Source of the DNA: Nocardia sp. alder85J
Lineage (GTDB): Bacteria; Actinomycetota; Actinomycetes; Mycobacteriales; Mycobacteriaceae
Direction of reading: 5' to 3'
DNA length: 64,000 nucleotides
Assembly (NCBI RefSeq): GCF_020176955.2
Contig: NZ_JAIUCZ020000012.1
Span: forward strand, 1 to 64,000
A model generated the notes under the pieces. It saw only the letters and a program-made list of their open reading frames with translations, did not search any database and had not been told where the DNA came from. The position numbers and the translations under genes are program-made. Positions 8,488 through 15,845 of this stretch are shown piece by piece (position 1 is the first letter of the stretch; every line of letters starts with the position of its first letter).

Positions 8488-9540
8488 TCACAGTGTACGT
8501 CCACCGGCACTCCTCGGCGCCAGAGGATGACGCACCGCCCGCGCCAGCGGATGCCGCTGCCCGGTCAGCGCCGCCAGCGCCTCCGCGACCTCGACGATGC
8601 TGGCCTTGGTATAGATCGGAGTCGTTGTGCCACCACCGGATTCGGCATGACCGGCGTACGCCCGCGCGATCGCCTCCCCGAACTCCCGCTCCACCCACGT
8701 CAACGTCGTGTGCCGCACCCAATGGATCGACACCTGCAACCGCGCCGCCCACGGCAGATGCTCCCGCACCCGCCCGGTCAGATGGTCGTAGCGGCGCCCG
8801 GTGATCGCCGCACCGCTGCGGTACCGCAGCACCTGCCTGGTCGCCTCCGGCCCCCCACGCCGGGCCACATGCTCCACCAGCCTGCCCATCAGCAACGGCG
8901 AGATCGGCTGCCACCGCACCTGCTCACCCTTCTCGTGCAACCGGATCAAGCAGTACTCGGTATCCAGATCATCGACGGTCAACGCGACCGCGGCACTGCG
9001 CCGGCACGCCGCCTCGATGTGGATCCGCACGATCAGCGCATCCAACTCCGTGTCGTTCCCCGTCGTCGACGCCACCTCCCCCATCGCCACCACCTGCTCA
9101 TGGGTCAGCGCATGCCGCGAACTCGGCAACCGGCCCGGCTTGCGCACATTCGCCGCCGGATTGTCCAGCGGCCCGATCAACTTGTCGTACTCCGCCCGCT
9201 TGTACAGACACCGGATCGCCGCCACCAGATGCGCCTCCGCCCCACGGCCACCACGCCAATTCGACCGCACCACCGCCCGCCCACGGTGATCCTGCACCAG
9301 CGCACCGATCTGCGACGTCGTCGGCTCATCGATGCGCCGCGGCCCCCACTCCCGTTCCAGCACACGCCAATACGAGTCGTAATTCCGGACCGTCGACACC
9401 GGAAGCGCCCTCCGCAACGTCGCGATGTACTCCGAGAACGTCGGCACCACACGATCCACCGACCCACCGGGAACATCGGCGACCGCCACCCCCAGCCGCG
9501 ACGCGATCAACTGCAACGCCCGACCGACCTCGTCGCTCAT
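8488..9540 (-). CDS. Tyrosine recombinase / integrase
   Basis: A site-specific recombinase of 350 aa. The N-terminal SAM-like/core-binding domain (about residues 1-150) includes TFSEYIATLRRALPVSTVRNYD. The catalytic domain shows the Arg in the ACRRSAAVALTVDDLD block, the Lys in the LHEKGEQVRW hairpin, the HxxR box HWVRH, the second His in AYAGHA and the nucleophile Tyr in TTTPIYTK. The ATG at 9540 overlaps the stop of the upstream SpoVT-like gene by 4 bp (ATGA), so the two are translationally coupled. It presumably catalyses integration and excision of the element at the junction just beyond its 3' end. Some C-terminal residues after the Tyr are Arg/Pro-rich. Confidence 0.93.
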   Translation of the reverse strand: MSDEVGRALQLIASRLGVAVADVPGGSVDRVVPTFSEYIATLRRALPVSTVRNYDSYWRVLEREWGPRRIDEPTTSQIGALVQDHRGRAVVRSNWRGGRGAEAHLVAAIRCLYKRAEYDKLIGPLDNPAANVRKPGRLPSSRHALTHEQVVAMGEVASTTGNDTELDALIVRIHIEAACRRSAAVALTVDDLDTEYCLIRLHEKGEQVRWQPISPLLMGRLVEHVARRGGPEATRQVLRYRSGAAITGRRYDHLTGRVREHLPWAARLQVSIHWVRHTTLTWVEREFGEAIARAYAGHAESGGGTTTPIYTKASIVEVAEALAALTGQRHPLARAVRHPLAPRSAGGRTL

Positions 9541-10040
9541 CGCGCCGCCTGCCACAGATCCGGAAAAGACCGCCACAACGCCACCGTCACCGCCGGAATC
9601 GGCAGCACCACCAGACGATCCGACACCCCATGCCCCGCCAGCAACACCCGGTCACCGGGCATCAGGCCGCACCGGCGACGACGCGCCGCCGGAATGCACA
9701 GATACCCGTCCTTGCTCACCGCCGACCCGCCCTGTCGCACGCACGACACCACCACCGCCCGATGATCCGCCGCGAACGACACCCGCTGCCCCGGCCACCA
9801 CCCCAGCGACCTCAGCACCGAACGATCCGACAACCGCCCCTGCCCATCGACAGACGCCGTCGCACACGACAACGCACCCACCGGGCAGTCCGCATCGACC
9901 GCCCCCGGAAACGCGAACGGCACCGGCTCGATCGCCGCAACCCCCCGCTGCGAGCGCAGAACCGGAAACAGGCCACCGAACCCGAGATCGCCGAGCACCG
10001 GCGGACCCTCCCGCCCGGCCATCGAATCGGTACCGTTCAC
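9537..10040 (-). CDS. AbrB/SpoVT-like swapped-hairpin DNA-binding protein
   Basis: A 167-aa protein with a variable N-terminal half. The C-terminal half contains two consecutive beta-strand units of the swapped-hairpin type (DGQGRLSDRSVLRSLGWWPG and KDGYLCIPAARRRRCGLMPG), each ending in the Gly-x-x-Pro-Gly-x-R/V turn of AbrB/MazE/SpoVT folds. Such proteins often sit directly upstream of tyrosine integrase genes in actinobacterial elements and may act as a recombination accessory factor or local regulator. The GTG at 10040 overlaps the stop of the small basic ORF upstream (GTGA), and its own stop overlaps the integrase start (ATGA). An ATG at 10022 is an alternative start. Confidence 0.72.
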   Translation of the reverse strand: MNGTDSMAGREGPPVLGDLGFGGLFPVLRSQRGVAAIEPVPFAFPGAVDADCPVGALSCATASVDGQGRLSDRSVLRSLGWWPGQRVSFAADHRAVVVSCVRQGGSAVSKDGYLCIPAARRRRCGLMPGDRVLLAGHGVSDRLVVLPIPAVTVALWRSFPDLWQAAR

Positions 10041-10216
10041 CGCCGCCCACCTCGCCGCACCCGACGACCGGCCCTCGTCAGCAGCCGCGCCGCCGCACGA
10101 TGTACCCGCCACCGCGACCACCGCTCCACCCCTCCAGGCCGTCGCCGGCGCCGCCCCCGGCAGCCACCCACCTCCACCTCGTGCCCGCCGACACCCGGCC
10201 CGCCACACCGCCGCAT
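10037..10216 (-). CDS. Small Arg-rich protein, first gene of the integrase operon
   Basis: A 59-aa ORF beginning MRRCGGPGVGGHEVEVGGC and very rich in arginine (RRRRRPGG, AGRRVRRGGRR). It is supported by a strong ribosome-binding site (GACCGAGGAGACC just before the ATG at 10216) and a 4-bp GTGA overlap with the next gene, so it reads as the first cistron of a three-gene integrase operon. Small basic proteins in this position can be excisionases (Xis) or recombination directionality factors, but I recognise no family, so that role is inference. It lies about 80 bp downstream of paired palindromic operator candidates. Confidence 0.5.
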   Translation of the reverse strand: MRRCGGPGVGGHEVEVGGCRGRRRRRPGGVERWSRWRVHRAAARLLTRAGRRVRRGGRR

Positions 10217-10296
10217 GGTCTCCTCGGTCCTTCTCTCGCCGTGCCGACCGATCACATCGTGAACGCTGCGTCGGATACTAATCAGCGCAACATACA

Positions 10297-10329
10297 CCTG
10301 TCCATAGGACCACTGATCCTATATACAGG
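10297..10329 (-). promoter_or_regulatory. Paired palindromic operators before the integrase operon
   Basis: Two 12-bp dyads, CCTGTCCATAGG (10297-10308) and CCTATATACAGG (10318-10329), start 21 bp apart, i.e. two helical turns. The second is embedded in the longer palindrome-like GATCCTATATACAGGATC (10315-10332). Both fit CCTRTNNRYAGG, which also occurs twice upstream of the XRE gene at 15846-16565. The TATA-like centres could overlap a -10 box for leftward transcription. Confidence 0.7.
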
Positions 10330-10701
10330 ATCGAAGGGTGGGGAGACCTCCCGGGCCCGGACGCGGGCCACGCGGCCCGGCCCCGCGTGGCGCCCCGCCC
10401 GGGCCGCACCACCGGGTCGCGTCACCGCACACCGCCGGCGGCGGACCCGTGCCGCCGGTACCTGCCGCCGCCGGGCATCGATCCTGCCCGGCGCGCGGAT
10501 GCCGAGACGGAAATGCACGTGCAACCGACGGAAATGCACGTGTACTCCGGGTCCGCGGCGAGCGTGCAAAACGCGCCGCCGGTATGTTTGAGATCGGCAC
10601 GGGTGGACTCACCGGATATCGACTGGCATTCTGGACTGTCGGGTTCCCGGATGCCCGGCCGGACGACGTAATTCCGGGATCCCCGGGGAGGAGTACCACT
10701 G
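10330..10701. promoter_or_regulatory. 372-bp control region with a tandem 16-bp direct repeat
   Basis: This gene-free stretch lies between the divergent integrase operon and the MmyB-type XRE gene. GACGGAAATGCACGTG occurs at 10506-10521 and again at 10527-10542, a 21-bp period (two helical turns). The core includes the dyad GCACGTGC. A CCGGGATCCCCGG near-palindrome precedes the ribosome-binding site at about 10676. These are candidate operators of a regulator bound on one face of the helix. The reading frames here are not convincing as genes. Confidence 0.6.
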
Positions 10702-11496
10702 ATGGCTTCGGCGTCGGACGCGGCGCGCAACGACTGCGTGGCGATACCCTCCTCGCCCGCGAGTCTCGAGCGCGCCAATCGGCAACGTGCAGCGCGGGTC
10801 ATGCGCAGTCTCCGAGAGGCAGCCGGACTGACCCGGCCGCAACTCGGGGCATTACTGGGGGTCGCCCCGCAGACTATCGCGGGCATGGAGCGCGGGCGCT
10901 CCCCGGTCACCATCGACACGGTGTACCGGTATTACCGGACTCCCGAGCTGGGCATGACATACCTGTATTTCGAATTCATCGTCGACATCATCAGCGGGCG
11001 CGTGCGGCCGGTCGACGACCTGAATCCACCCGATGCCCGGAAGATCGCCTTCTGCGATCAACTACCGGGTCCGGCTTTGATCGTGAGCCACGGAATCTTC
11101 GATCTGGGACATTGCAACCAGCCCGGCCGGAGCTGGTTCCAGGGTATCGACGAGTTCCGGAACCTGACTGTGTGGTTGATGCTGGACCCCCGCGCCCGGG
11201 ATGTATTCGGCGACGGCTGGGAACCCATCGCCTACATGGCGGTACTGGCACTGCGGCATCTATCGATCGAGCTGGTCGGCGAACGCCGCCGGCGCACCGT
11301 CGTCGGAGCGGCGAGCCAGGCCGAAGAATTCAGCGAACTCTGGGACAGAAGAACTCCCGTCGACGAGGTGATGCCGGATCAATTCACGCTCAACAATCTC
11401 ACGACCGGCGAGACCGCCGACTTTTATTTCGGCGCCTGGCGACCCTATTTTCCCGTCGACAGGGACTGGCAGCAGATGACGTTCTGGCGTGTGTGA
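10702..11496 (+). CDS. XRE-family regulator with MmyB-like ligand-binding domain
   Basis: A 264-aa cytoplasmic regulator. Residues about 30-95 form an XRE helix-turn-helix (LREAAGLTRPQLGALLGVAPQTIAGMERGR is the run containing both helices). The rest resembles the MmyB-like/PF17765-type sensor fold: NLTVWLMLDPRARDVF, a Trp-rich mid part, and AEEFSELWDRRTPV, as in many actinomycete Scr1/MmyB regulators. The start at 10702 has the ribosome-binding site GGGGAGGAG ten bases upstream. A tandem repeated operator candidate lies about 160-200 bp upstream, possibly its own binding site. It faces away from the integrase operon and converges on the MBL gene. The ligand and targets are unknown. Confidence 0.8.
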   Translation: MASASDAARNDCVAIPSSPASLERANRQRAARVMRSLREAAGLTRPQLGALLGVAPQTIAGMERGRSPVTIDTVYRYYRTPELGMTYLYFEFIVDIISGRVRPVDDLNPPDARKIAFCDQLPGPALIVSHGIFDLGHCNQPGRSWFQGIDEFRNLTVWLMLDPRARDVFGDGWEPIAYMAVLALRHLSIELVGERRRRTVVGAASQAEEFSELWDRRTPVDEVMPDQFTLNNLTTGETADFYFGAWRPYFPVDRDWQQMTFWRV

Positions 11497-11571
11497 CCTG
11501 CCGACCCGGCACAAGCCGTAGCAGCGCCCCCGGAGACACCCGCCGCCGCGCGCGCGATCCGGCCGTGTGCC

Positions 11572-12480
11572 TCACACCGGCAACGGCCGCCAGTGGATGC
11601 GGCCGTCGTCCCTGCGGGCGCAGACACCGAATTGGCAGTCGGCGAAGTGCACACCGAACGCGATGCTGGTCTCACCGCCGTCGGCCAGCGAGGCGACGAG
11701 GGCCTGGCGCACAGCCGCAGCCCGGCGAGGGTCGAGATCGCCGGCCGCGGCGAGCTGGGGATACTCCACTTGCAGCGGCGTGTGGAGAGCGTCGCCGAAC
11801 GCGATCAGCGAGACTCCCTGCGAGGAGATCCGGTAGCCCACGTGACCGGGAGTGTGGCCGGGCAGGGCCACGACGCTGACCCCCGGCCAGATCTCCTCGC
11901 CGGCGGTGACGAGCCGGACCTGACGCTCGAACACCGCGAGCAGGTCGGCGCCGACGCCGTGGGAGGCCAGCAGGTGCCGCTGCTCCCAATCGTCACGGCC
12001 GACGGCCACCGACGCATGGGCGAAGGGCAGCCGATCGGTGCCGGGGATCGGCCTGGCCAGCCATCCGGCGTGGTCGAGATGCGGATGCGTGAGCGCGACG
12101 GTCGTGATCCGCGACAACAGATCCGGACCGGACCCGCCGCCACGATCGACACGCTCCAGGTTGGCCAGCAGCGCACCCCCCGCGAGCGCGCCGAACGGCG
12201 TCTCGAAGTGGACGGGCCCGAGGCCCGCGTCGATCAACATCGCCTCACCACTGGCGTCGTCCTCGACCAGCAGCCCCCCGACCCCGGCGGTCAGCGCACC
12301 GTCGGGATCGAGGAAACAGCGGTGGGCGGGATCGTCCCAGAACTCCTCGGTGGCGGTGGGCAGCCAGCCGCGCGCCGCCAACGGGGTCTGGCCGTCGGGC
12401 ACATAGGTGCAGGTGAGGTCCCCGAGAACGATCCGGCGGATGCCGGGGACAGCGACCCTGCGTGCATCGACACCGGTCAT
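11572..12480 (-). CDS. MBL-fold metallo-hydrolase
   Basis: A 302-aa metallo-beta-lactamase-fold hydrolase. The zinc site is visible as the HxHxDH motif in THPHLDHAG, with a later His in LPGHTPGHVGY and an Asp in AFGDALH, then a distal HFAD. An N-terminal segment (DLTCTYVPDGQ) is like lactonase/AttM-type relatives, so acyl-homoserine lactonase or a related esterase is possible. The substrate cannot be read from sequence. The ATG at 12480 has the ribosome-binding site AAGGGAG eight bases upstream; the longer frame to 12726 is not needed. It is single-gene cargo in the left part of the element, converging on the XRE gene. About 925 bp of non-coding DNA lies upstream. Confidence 0.85.
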   Translation of the reverse strand: MTGVDARRVAVPGIRRIVLGDLTCTYVPDGQTPLAARGWLPTATEEFWDDPAHRCFLDPDGALTAGVGGLLVEDDASGEAMLIDAGLGPVHFETPFGALAGGALLANLERVDRGGGSGPDLLSRITTVALTHPHLDHAGWLARPIPGTDRLPFAHASVAVGRDDWEQRHLLASHGVGADLLAVFERQVRLVTAGEEIWPGVSVVALPGHTPGHVGYRISSQGVSLIAFGDALHTPLQVEYPQLAAAGDLDPRRAAAVRQALVASLADGGETSIAFGVHFADCQFGVCARRDDGRIHWRPLPV

Positions 12481-13423
12481 CGGTGATCTCCCTTCCCGAG
12501 TCGGACGCCCGCCGGCCCGCGGCCGCCGCGACGGCCCGCAGGCACCGTGCCCGACGGTGACGGGACCACAGGCGCGGTCACCTGCACCGTGGGAGGAAAC
12601 GATGTGCGCACGAAAAACAATCCTCTCCGACAATTCAACCCACACGGGGCGTCGAACCCTGCCCCGGCAATACGGTTGCGAGATGTCATATCGTTGATCG
12701 CCGACCGGAACACGGAACCCCGGCACAGTGATCCGACAATGGCTGAATGCCGACGTCGGTGAATCCCGACTTCTCGGTCATGTGACACGACGCGGTACAT
12801 CGTCATCTGCTCCCCCGATCGACCGGAAGCCCGGACCGGTGACGCGCCGCCGGGACACTGCGCCGCACAAAGTCGAGGATATCGTGCATCAGCAGAGCGT
12901 GTGCCGAACTGTCATCTACCGATCGTGGGCATATCGGCCCGGGCCGTCGCCGTTGGTAGAAGTAACATCGGCAAGAGATACGAATGGTAGTCCTCGAGGC
13001 TGCGAGAACTACGAACGGTAGCCCCGGGCCCGATACCGGGCCGGGCTGGTGTGTTGTCGGAGCGGGCGTCCTGCGGGACGGGCCCTTGCGCACACGAACC
13101 GTAGCCGTGTGCGAACCGAGGACTACGAACGGTGGTTCCCGATATCGCCATATTCGCGCCAGTGCTACGAATCGTAGCTCTCGATCCCCGCAGAGATACG
13201 AAATCCAGGTGTAGTAAGGGTTGCATTACGTTGCCGCCGCCGCAATGCTGGGCTCGACGCTCTATCGAGGCTGGCGACAGTGGCCCCGACGGAGGTCCAG
13301 CGACGGGTGGGTAATGCGCTGACAGCATTGTGACGGGGCGTAAGGGCCGCTCCGCTATTCACGCTGTCGCGCTCATTCATCGATTCACATCCATCGACTG
13401 ACGCATTGCGAAAGGGGCACGTG
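12481..13423. promoter_or_regulatory. Long gene-free control region (about 940 bp)
   Basis: No convincing gene lies between the MBL start and the gene at 13424. Its central part carries the phased repeat array described separately. The left part (12480-12740) presumably holds the MBL promoter. The right end holds the ribosome-binding site AAAGGGG before 13424. Size and repeat content fit an origin-like or multi-operator control region. Confidence 0.55.
12916..13208. repeat. Helically phased array of 13-bp elements, consensus CTACGAAYSGTAG
   Basis: Copies: CTACCGATCGTGG (12916), ATACGAATGGTAG (12978), CTACGAACGGTAG (13009), ACACGAACCGTAG (13092), CTACGAACGGTGG (13123), CTACGAATCGTAG (13165) and ATACGAAATCCAG (13196). 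A half-site GGTAG (12955-12959) fills the position between the first two. Start-to-start spacings are 62 (31+31 with the half-site), 31, 83, 31, 42 and 31 bp, all within about one base of whole turns of B-DNA (6, 3, 8, 3, 4, 3). The 13165 copy is a perfect dyad, CTACGAATCGTAG. A protein would meet every copy on the same helix face. Candidates are iterons of a replication origin, a transfer locus, or an operator array for a cooperative regulator. Confidence 0.8.
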
Positions 13424-14200
13424 ATGAGGGCATTACCGATGACCACAGAATTTCCGGACACGACCGATACAGCGCCGGAGGAAACAGGCAGCATCGAATC
13501 CGGTGCGCAAGCCATGGATCCGGCCGCAGCGGGTCGCCCGCACCCGGGACAGCACATGGCAGGCAACCCGGACCCGAGCCTGTCGCGACCGGACCTCGCG
13601 GCTGCCCCCGAGGAGTCCGCCGAGGCATGGGGCGACCACATGGCCGGCCTGCTCGGTGAATGGCTGCACCTCCGCACGGCGAGCGAACGGGCCGGGGCGG
13701 CAACCGAACAGACGGTGGCCGCGGACTCCCGCGACGGTTCCTCCCGCGAGCAGGCCGCACAGAAGACCCCGGAGGCCGCCGACGAGCGACTGGCACGCCT
13801 GCTTGCCGAAGCGCTCCGTGCCCAGTCGGATTCGCGCTCGGATGCGCCCTACGTGGGACCGGACCTTCCGGACGACATTCTGATGCGGGGATGGTTCGAC
13901 CTCACGAAGGGCGCGAAGATCCTGGCCGTGGCGTGGCCGCGTCCCCTGCCGTGGCGGCGGCGTCAGCTACTGCTCCCGTTGCTCGTCGACGCGCTGCGGC
14001 ACCAGGCCGACTCCCGCGTCGACGGGCCGTACATCGACGCGGCGACCCCCGACGACGTGCTGTTGGACGGGTGGTGGGACCTGGAAGCCGCGCTGCGGCA
14101 CATCCTTGCCGCGATGCCACCGGATGTCGCGCCCCGCCGACGCGGGTTGCATTGCTTCACCGGCGACAGGGACCCCGGCGGCGAGGCACCCGTTGTCTGA
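13424..14200 (+). CDS. Unknown protein with internal duplication
   Basis: A 258-aa protein of no family I recognise, without a signal peptide or membrane span. The first ~100 residues are acidic and low complexity. The C-terminal half carries two related repeats: LRAQSDSRSDAPYVGPDLPD with ILMRGWFDL, and LRHQADSRVDGPYIDAATPD with VLLDGWWDL. Each is preceded by a leucine-rich helix and has a conserved Gly-Trp-[FW]-Asp-Leu. The start at 13424 (or the GTG at 13421) follows AAAGGGG. The gene lies directly downstream of the phased repeat array and overlaps the ImmA/IrrE-like gene, so it is probably co-regulated with it. A DNA-binding or partner role is only inference. Confidence 0.7.
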   Translation: MRALPMTTEFPDTTDTAPEETGSIESGAQAMDPAAAGRPHPGQHMAGNPDPSLSRPDLAAAPEESAEAWGDHMAGLLGEWLHLRTASERAGAATEQTVAADSRDGSSREQAAQKTPEAADERLARLLAEALRAQSDSRSDAPYVGPDLPDDILMRGWFDLTKGAKILAVAWPRPLPWRRRQLLLPLLVDALRHQADSRVDGPYIDAATPDDVLLDGWWDLEAALRHILAAMPPDVAPRRRGLHCFTGDRDPGGEAPVV

Positions 14201-15146
14201 TCTGCCGTATCAGCGATCAGCAGGGCGGTGGGAACGACCCGGGCCGCCGGCGCGACCCCGCACGGTGTCGCGGCCGGACCGTGTTCAGTTCCGGCGGGAA
14301 CTCCTGGCTCTGATCGGGCCCGAGCCCGGGGTGAAGCCGGTGGCCGAGCAGGCGCTGGCGATCGTGGAGGCGGTGCCGCTGGCGGTGCCGTGGACGGTGG
14401 CCCAGCTGTGTGGCTGGCTCGAGCAGGCCACGGGGAAACGAGTCGATGTCGCGCCGTGGCCGCTGACCCCGGCCGCGGCACCGCAGCCGGCGGCCTGCCT
14501 GGTGCATCCGGGCCGGTTGATCGTCCGCTTCGACGGCCGCCGCAGTCCACGGCACCGTCTCCAGCAGGTCATGCACGAGCTTGCACACCTGATCGGCGAC
14601 GACCCGGCGCTGTTGCGCTGGGGGAGAACGGAATCGGACAGCCTCGCGCACATCTCCCACCGCGGGACAATGGCCACCGCGACAGAACTGCGGGCGGAGA
14701 TGGTCGGCACAGGGCTGGCGGTGTCGAGCCGCGACATCGCCGACCTGGCCGCAGCCGGCCCGTTCCGGTCGCCGCTTCGCCCTGGTGCACACCGGGTTCG
14801 GACGCTGGCAGTGCTGTGGAGGGCATTGACCGAGGTCGTGCCGGACGTGCGCCTGGGCAACGCCGATTCACCACTCGACCAGGGTGTGGCCGAGCATCGG
14901 ATGCGCGTCGAGATCGAGGACGCCGTGGTGGCGTTGTCGACTCAACTCGAACCCCCACCGCGCACCGGTGATCCCCACGGGTGGGCTCGCGCGCTCACCG
15001 ACGCGGTGGACCGGTACCGCCGTGCGGTGCCGGCCACCGCGTCCGGTGCGCACTGGTCATGGCCCGGTGACGAACAGCACGTGCTGGCGATCGCGCGAGC
15101 ATGGAAACACCTGCACTGCACGGCATCCGCGCCGCAACCTCGATGA
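14193..15146 (+). CDS. ImmA/IrrE-like HEXXH protein
   Basis: About 317 aa. The zinc-metalloprotease signature HELAHL (in VMHELAHLIGDD) lies in the middle, preceded by a strand reading LIVRFDGRRSPRHRLQQ, the layout of ImmA/IrrE-type peptidases. In ICEBs1 and relatives such proteins cleave an XRE repressor and trigger excision; here XRE repressor candidates are encoded just downstream on the other strand. The start is uncertain: a TTG at 14193 overlaps the previous stop and has a GAGG upstream, while a GTG at 14265 is the alternative. The C-terminal third has no motif I recognise. A perfect 12-bp hairpin follows the stop. Confidence 0.65.
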   Translation: MSDLPYQRSAGRWERPGPPARPRTVSRPDRVQFRRELLALIGPEPGVKPVAEQALAIVEAVPLAVPWTVAQLCGWLEQATGKRVDVAPWPLTPAAAPQPAACLVHPGRLIVRFDGRRSPRHRLQQVMHELAHLIGDDPALLRWGRTESDSLAHISHRGTMATATELRAEMVGTGLAVSSRDIADLAAAGPFRSPLRPGAHRVRTLAVLWRALTEVVPDVRLGNADSPLDQGVAEHRMRVEIEDAVVALSTQLEPPPRTGDPHGWARALTDAVDRYRRAVPATASGAHWSWPGDEQHVLAIARAWKHLHCTASAPQPR

Positions 15147-15154
15147 AGAACCGC

Positions 15155-15195
15155 GAGAACCTGCCCGTTGTGCAATACGCGTCGGGCAGGTTCTC
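15155..15195 (+). terminator. Stem-loop after the ImmA/IrrE-like gene
   Basis: GAGAACCTGCCC (15155-15166) pairs perfectly with GGGCAGGTTCTC (15184-15195) across a 17-nt loop, starting 8 bp past the stop codon. No T-run follows, which is common for actinomycete terminators. It could also protect the mRNA 3' end. Confidence 0.65.
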
Positions 15196-15340
15196 CTCGA
15201 TCGGCGCGCGATCAGTGCCCACCCGGTGCACACGCGCATCGCCGCACTGTACGTGGTCGCACCGCTCGCGCTCCCCGGCAAGCCGTCGCCGAGAGGCCAC
15301 GGTGCCGACCACGGGCACCGGCGTGGAAACGCCGACGCCT

Positions 15341-15802
15341 CTACGGGAAAGCCGTGAGGTCGTGGTGCCGGGCGGCGGAGCCGGCTGCGGTCTGCGGCAC
15401 CGGACATTCGTTCTCGATCAACGCAACGAGTTCCTGAAGCGCCACCGTGTCGAGGTTGAAGGCACGAAACGCCACGCGCAGACCACGATCGCGGATAAGA
15501 ATGCAGACCTGCAACACCAAGTCGTAACGCGTGACTTCCTCACCGGTTTCGCGCAGGTACATGGCATCGACCGCGAACACGTCCGCCAGCGCGTCGGCGA
15601 TCTCCGCAGGCAGATCCAGGAGGTCACCGGAGCGCGCGCTGTCGATGATCTCCGGGTCGACGATCCTGCCGAGGAGCTGCGAGACGGTACCTGCCACGTC
15701 GGCTGTGCTGCGCTCGGGCTCGTCCCGTGATCGGCCGAATTCGAACAGCCGGTCGAGCTTCGTCCGGAGGGGTAGTGCTGGTTGATCGCCCGTATGCGAC
15801 AT
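15341..15802 (-). CDS. EspR-like XRE regulator
   Basis: A 153-aa protein with the length and pattern of EspR-type nucleoid/regulatory proteins of mycolata. It has an N-terminal KLDRLFEFG helix, a degenerate helix-turn-helix ending in the SARSGD...LP turn (the LRSGxxxxP position of EspR), then FAVDAMYLRETGEE and a C-terminal dimerisation helix RGLRVAFRAFNLDTVALQEL. The ATG at 15802 is chosen; the longer frame to 16066 is Arg/Pro-rich shadow sequence. It lies 43 bp after the XRE repressor-like gene on the same strand, so it is probably the second gene of that operon. It may help repress or organise the element. Confidence 0.72.
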   Translation of the reverse strand: MSHTGDQPALPLRTKLDRLFEFGRSRDEPERSTADVAGTVSQLLGRIVDPEIIDSARSGDLLDLPAEIADALADVFAVDAMYLRETGEEVTRYDLVLQVCILIRDRGLRVAFRAFNLDTVALQELVALIENECPVPQTAAGSAARHHDLTAFP

Positions 15803-15845
15803 CGGCTCCCGATCTTTCCTGAGTGTGTGGGGATGGCTCGGCAGG

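Noticed and set aside
8203..9765. A 520-codon plus-strand frame across the integrase
   Set aside because: Very rich in Arg, Pro and His with no domain. The minus strand encodes an integrase with all catalytic residues.
10387..10671. A 94-codon + ORF in the control region
   Set aside because: Overlaps the tandem direct repeat, has no ribosome-binding site and shows no family resemblance.
12908..13210. CRISPR array
   Set aside because: The repeats are only 13 bp, diverged and dyad-like, the spacers are not of uniform length, and no cas genes are present. Phased operators or iterons fit better.
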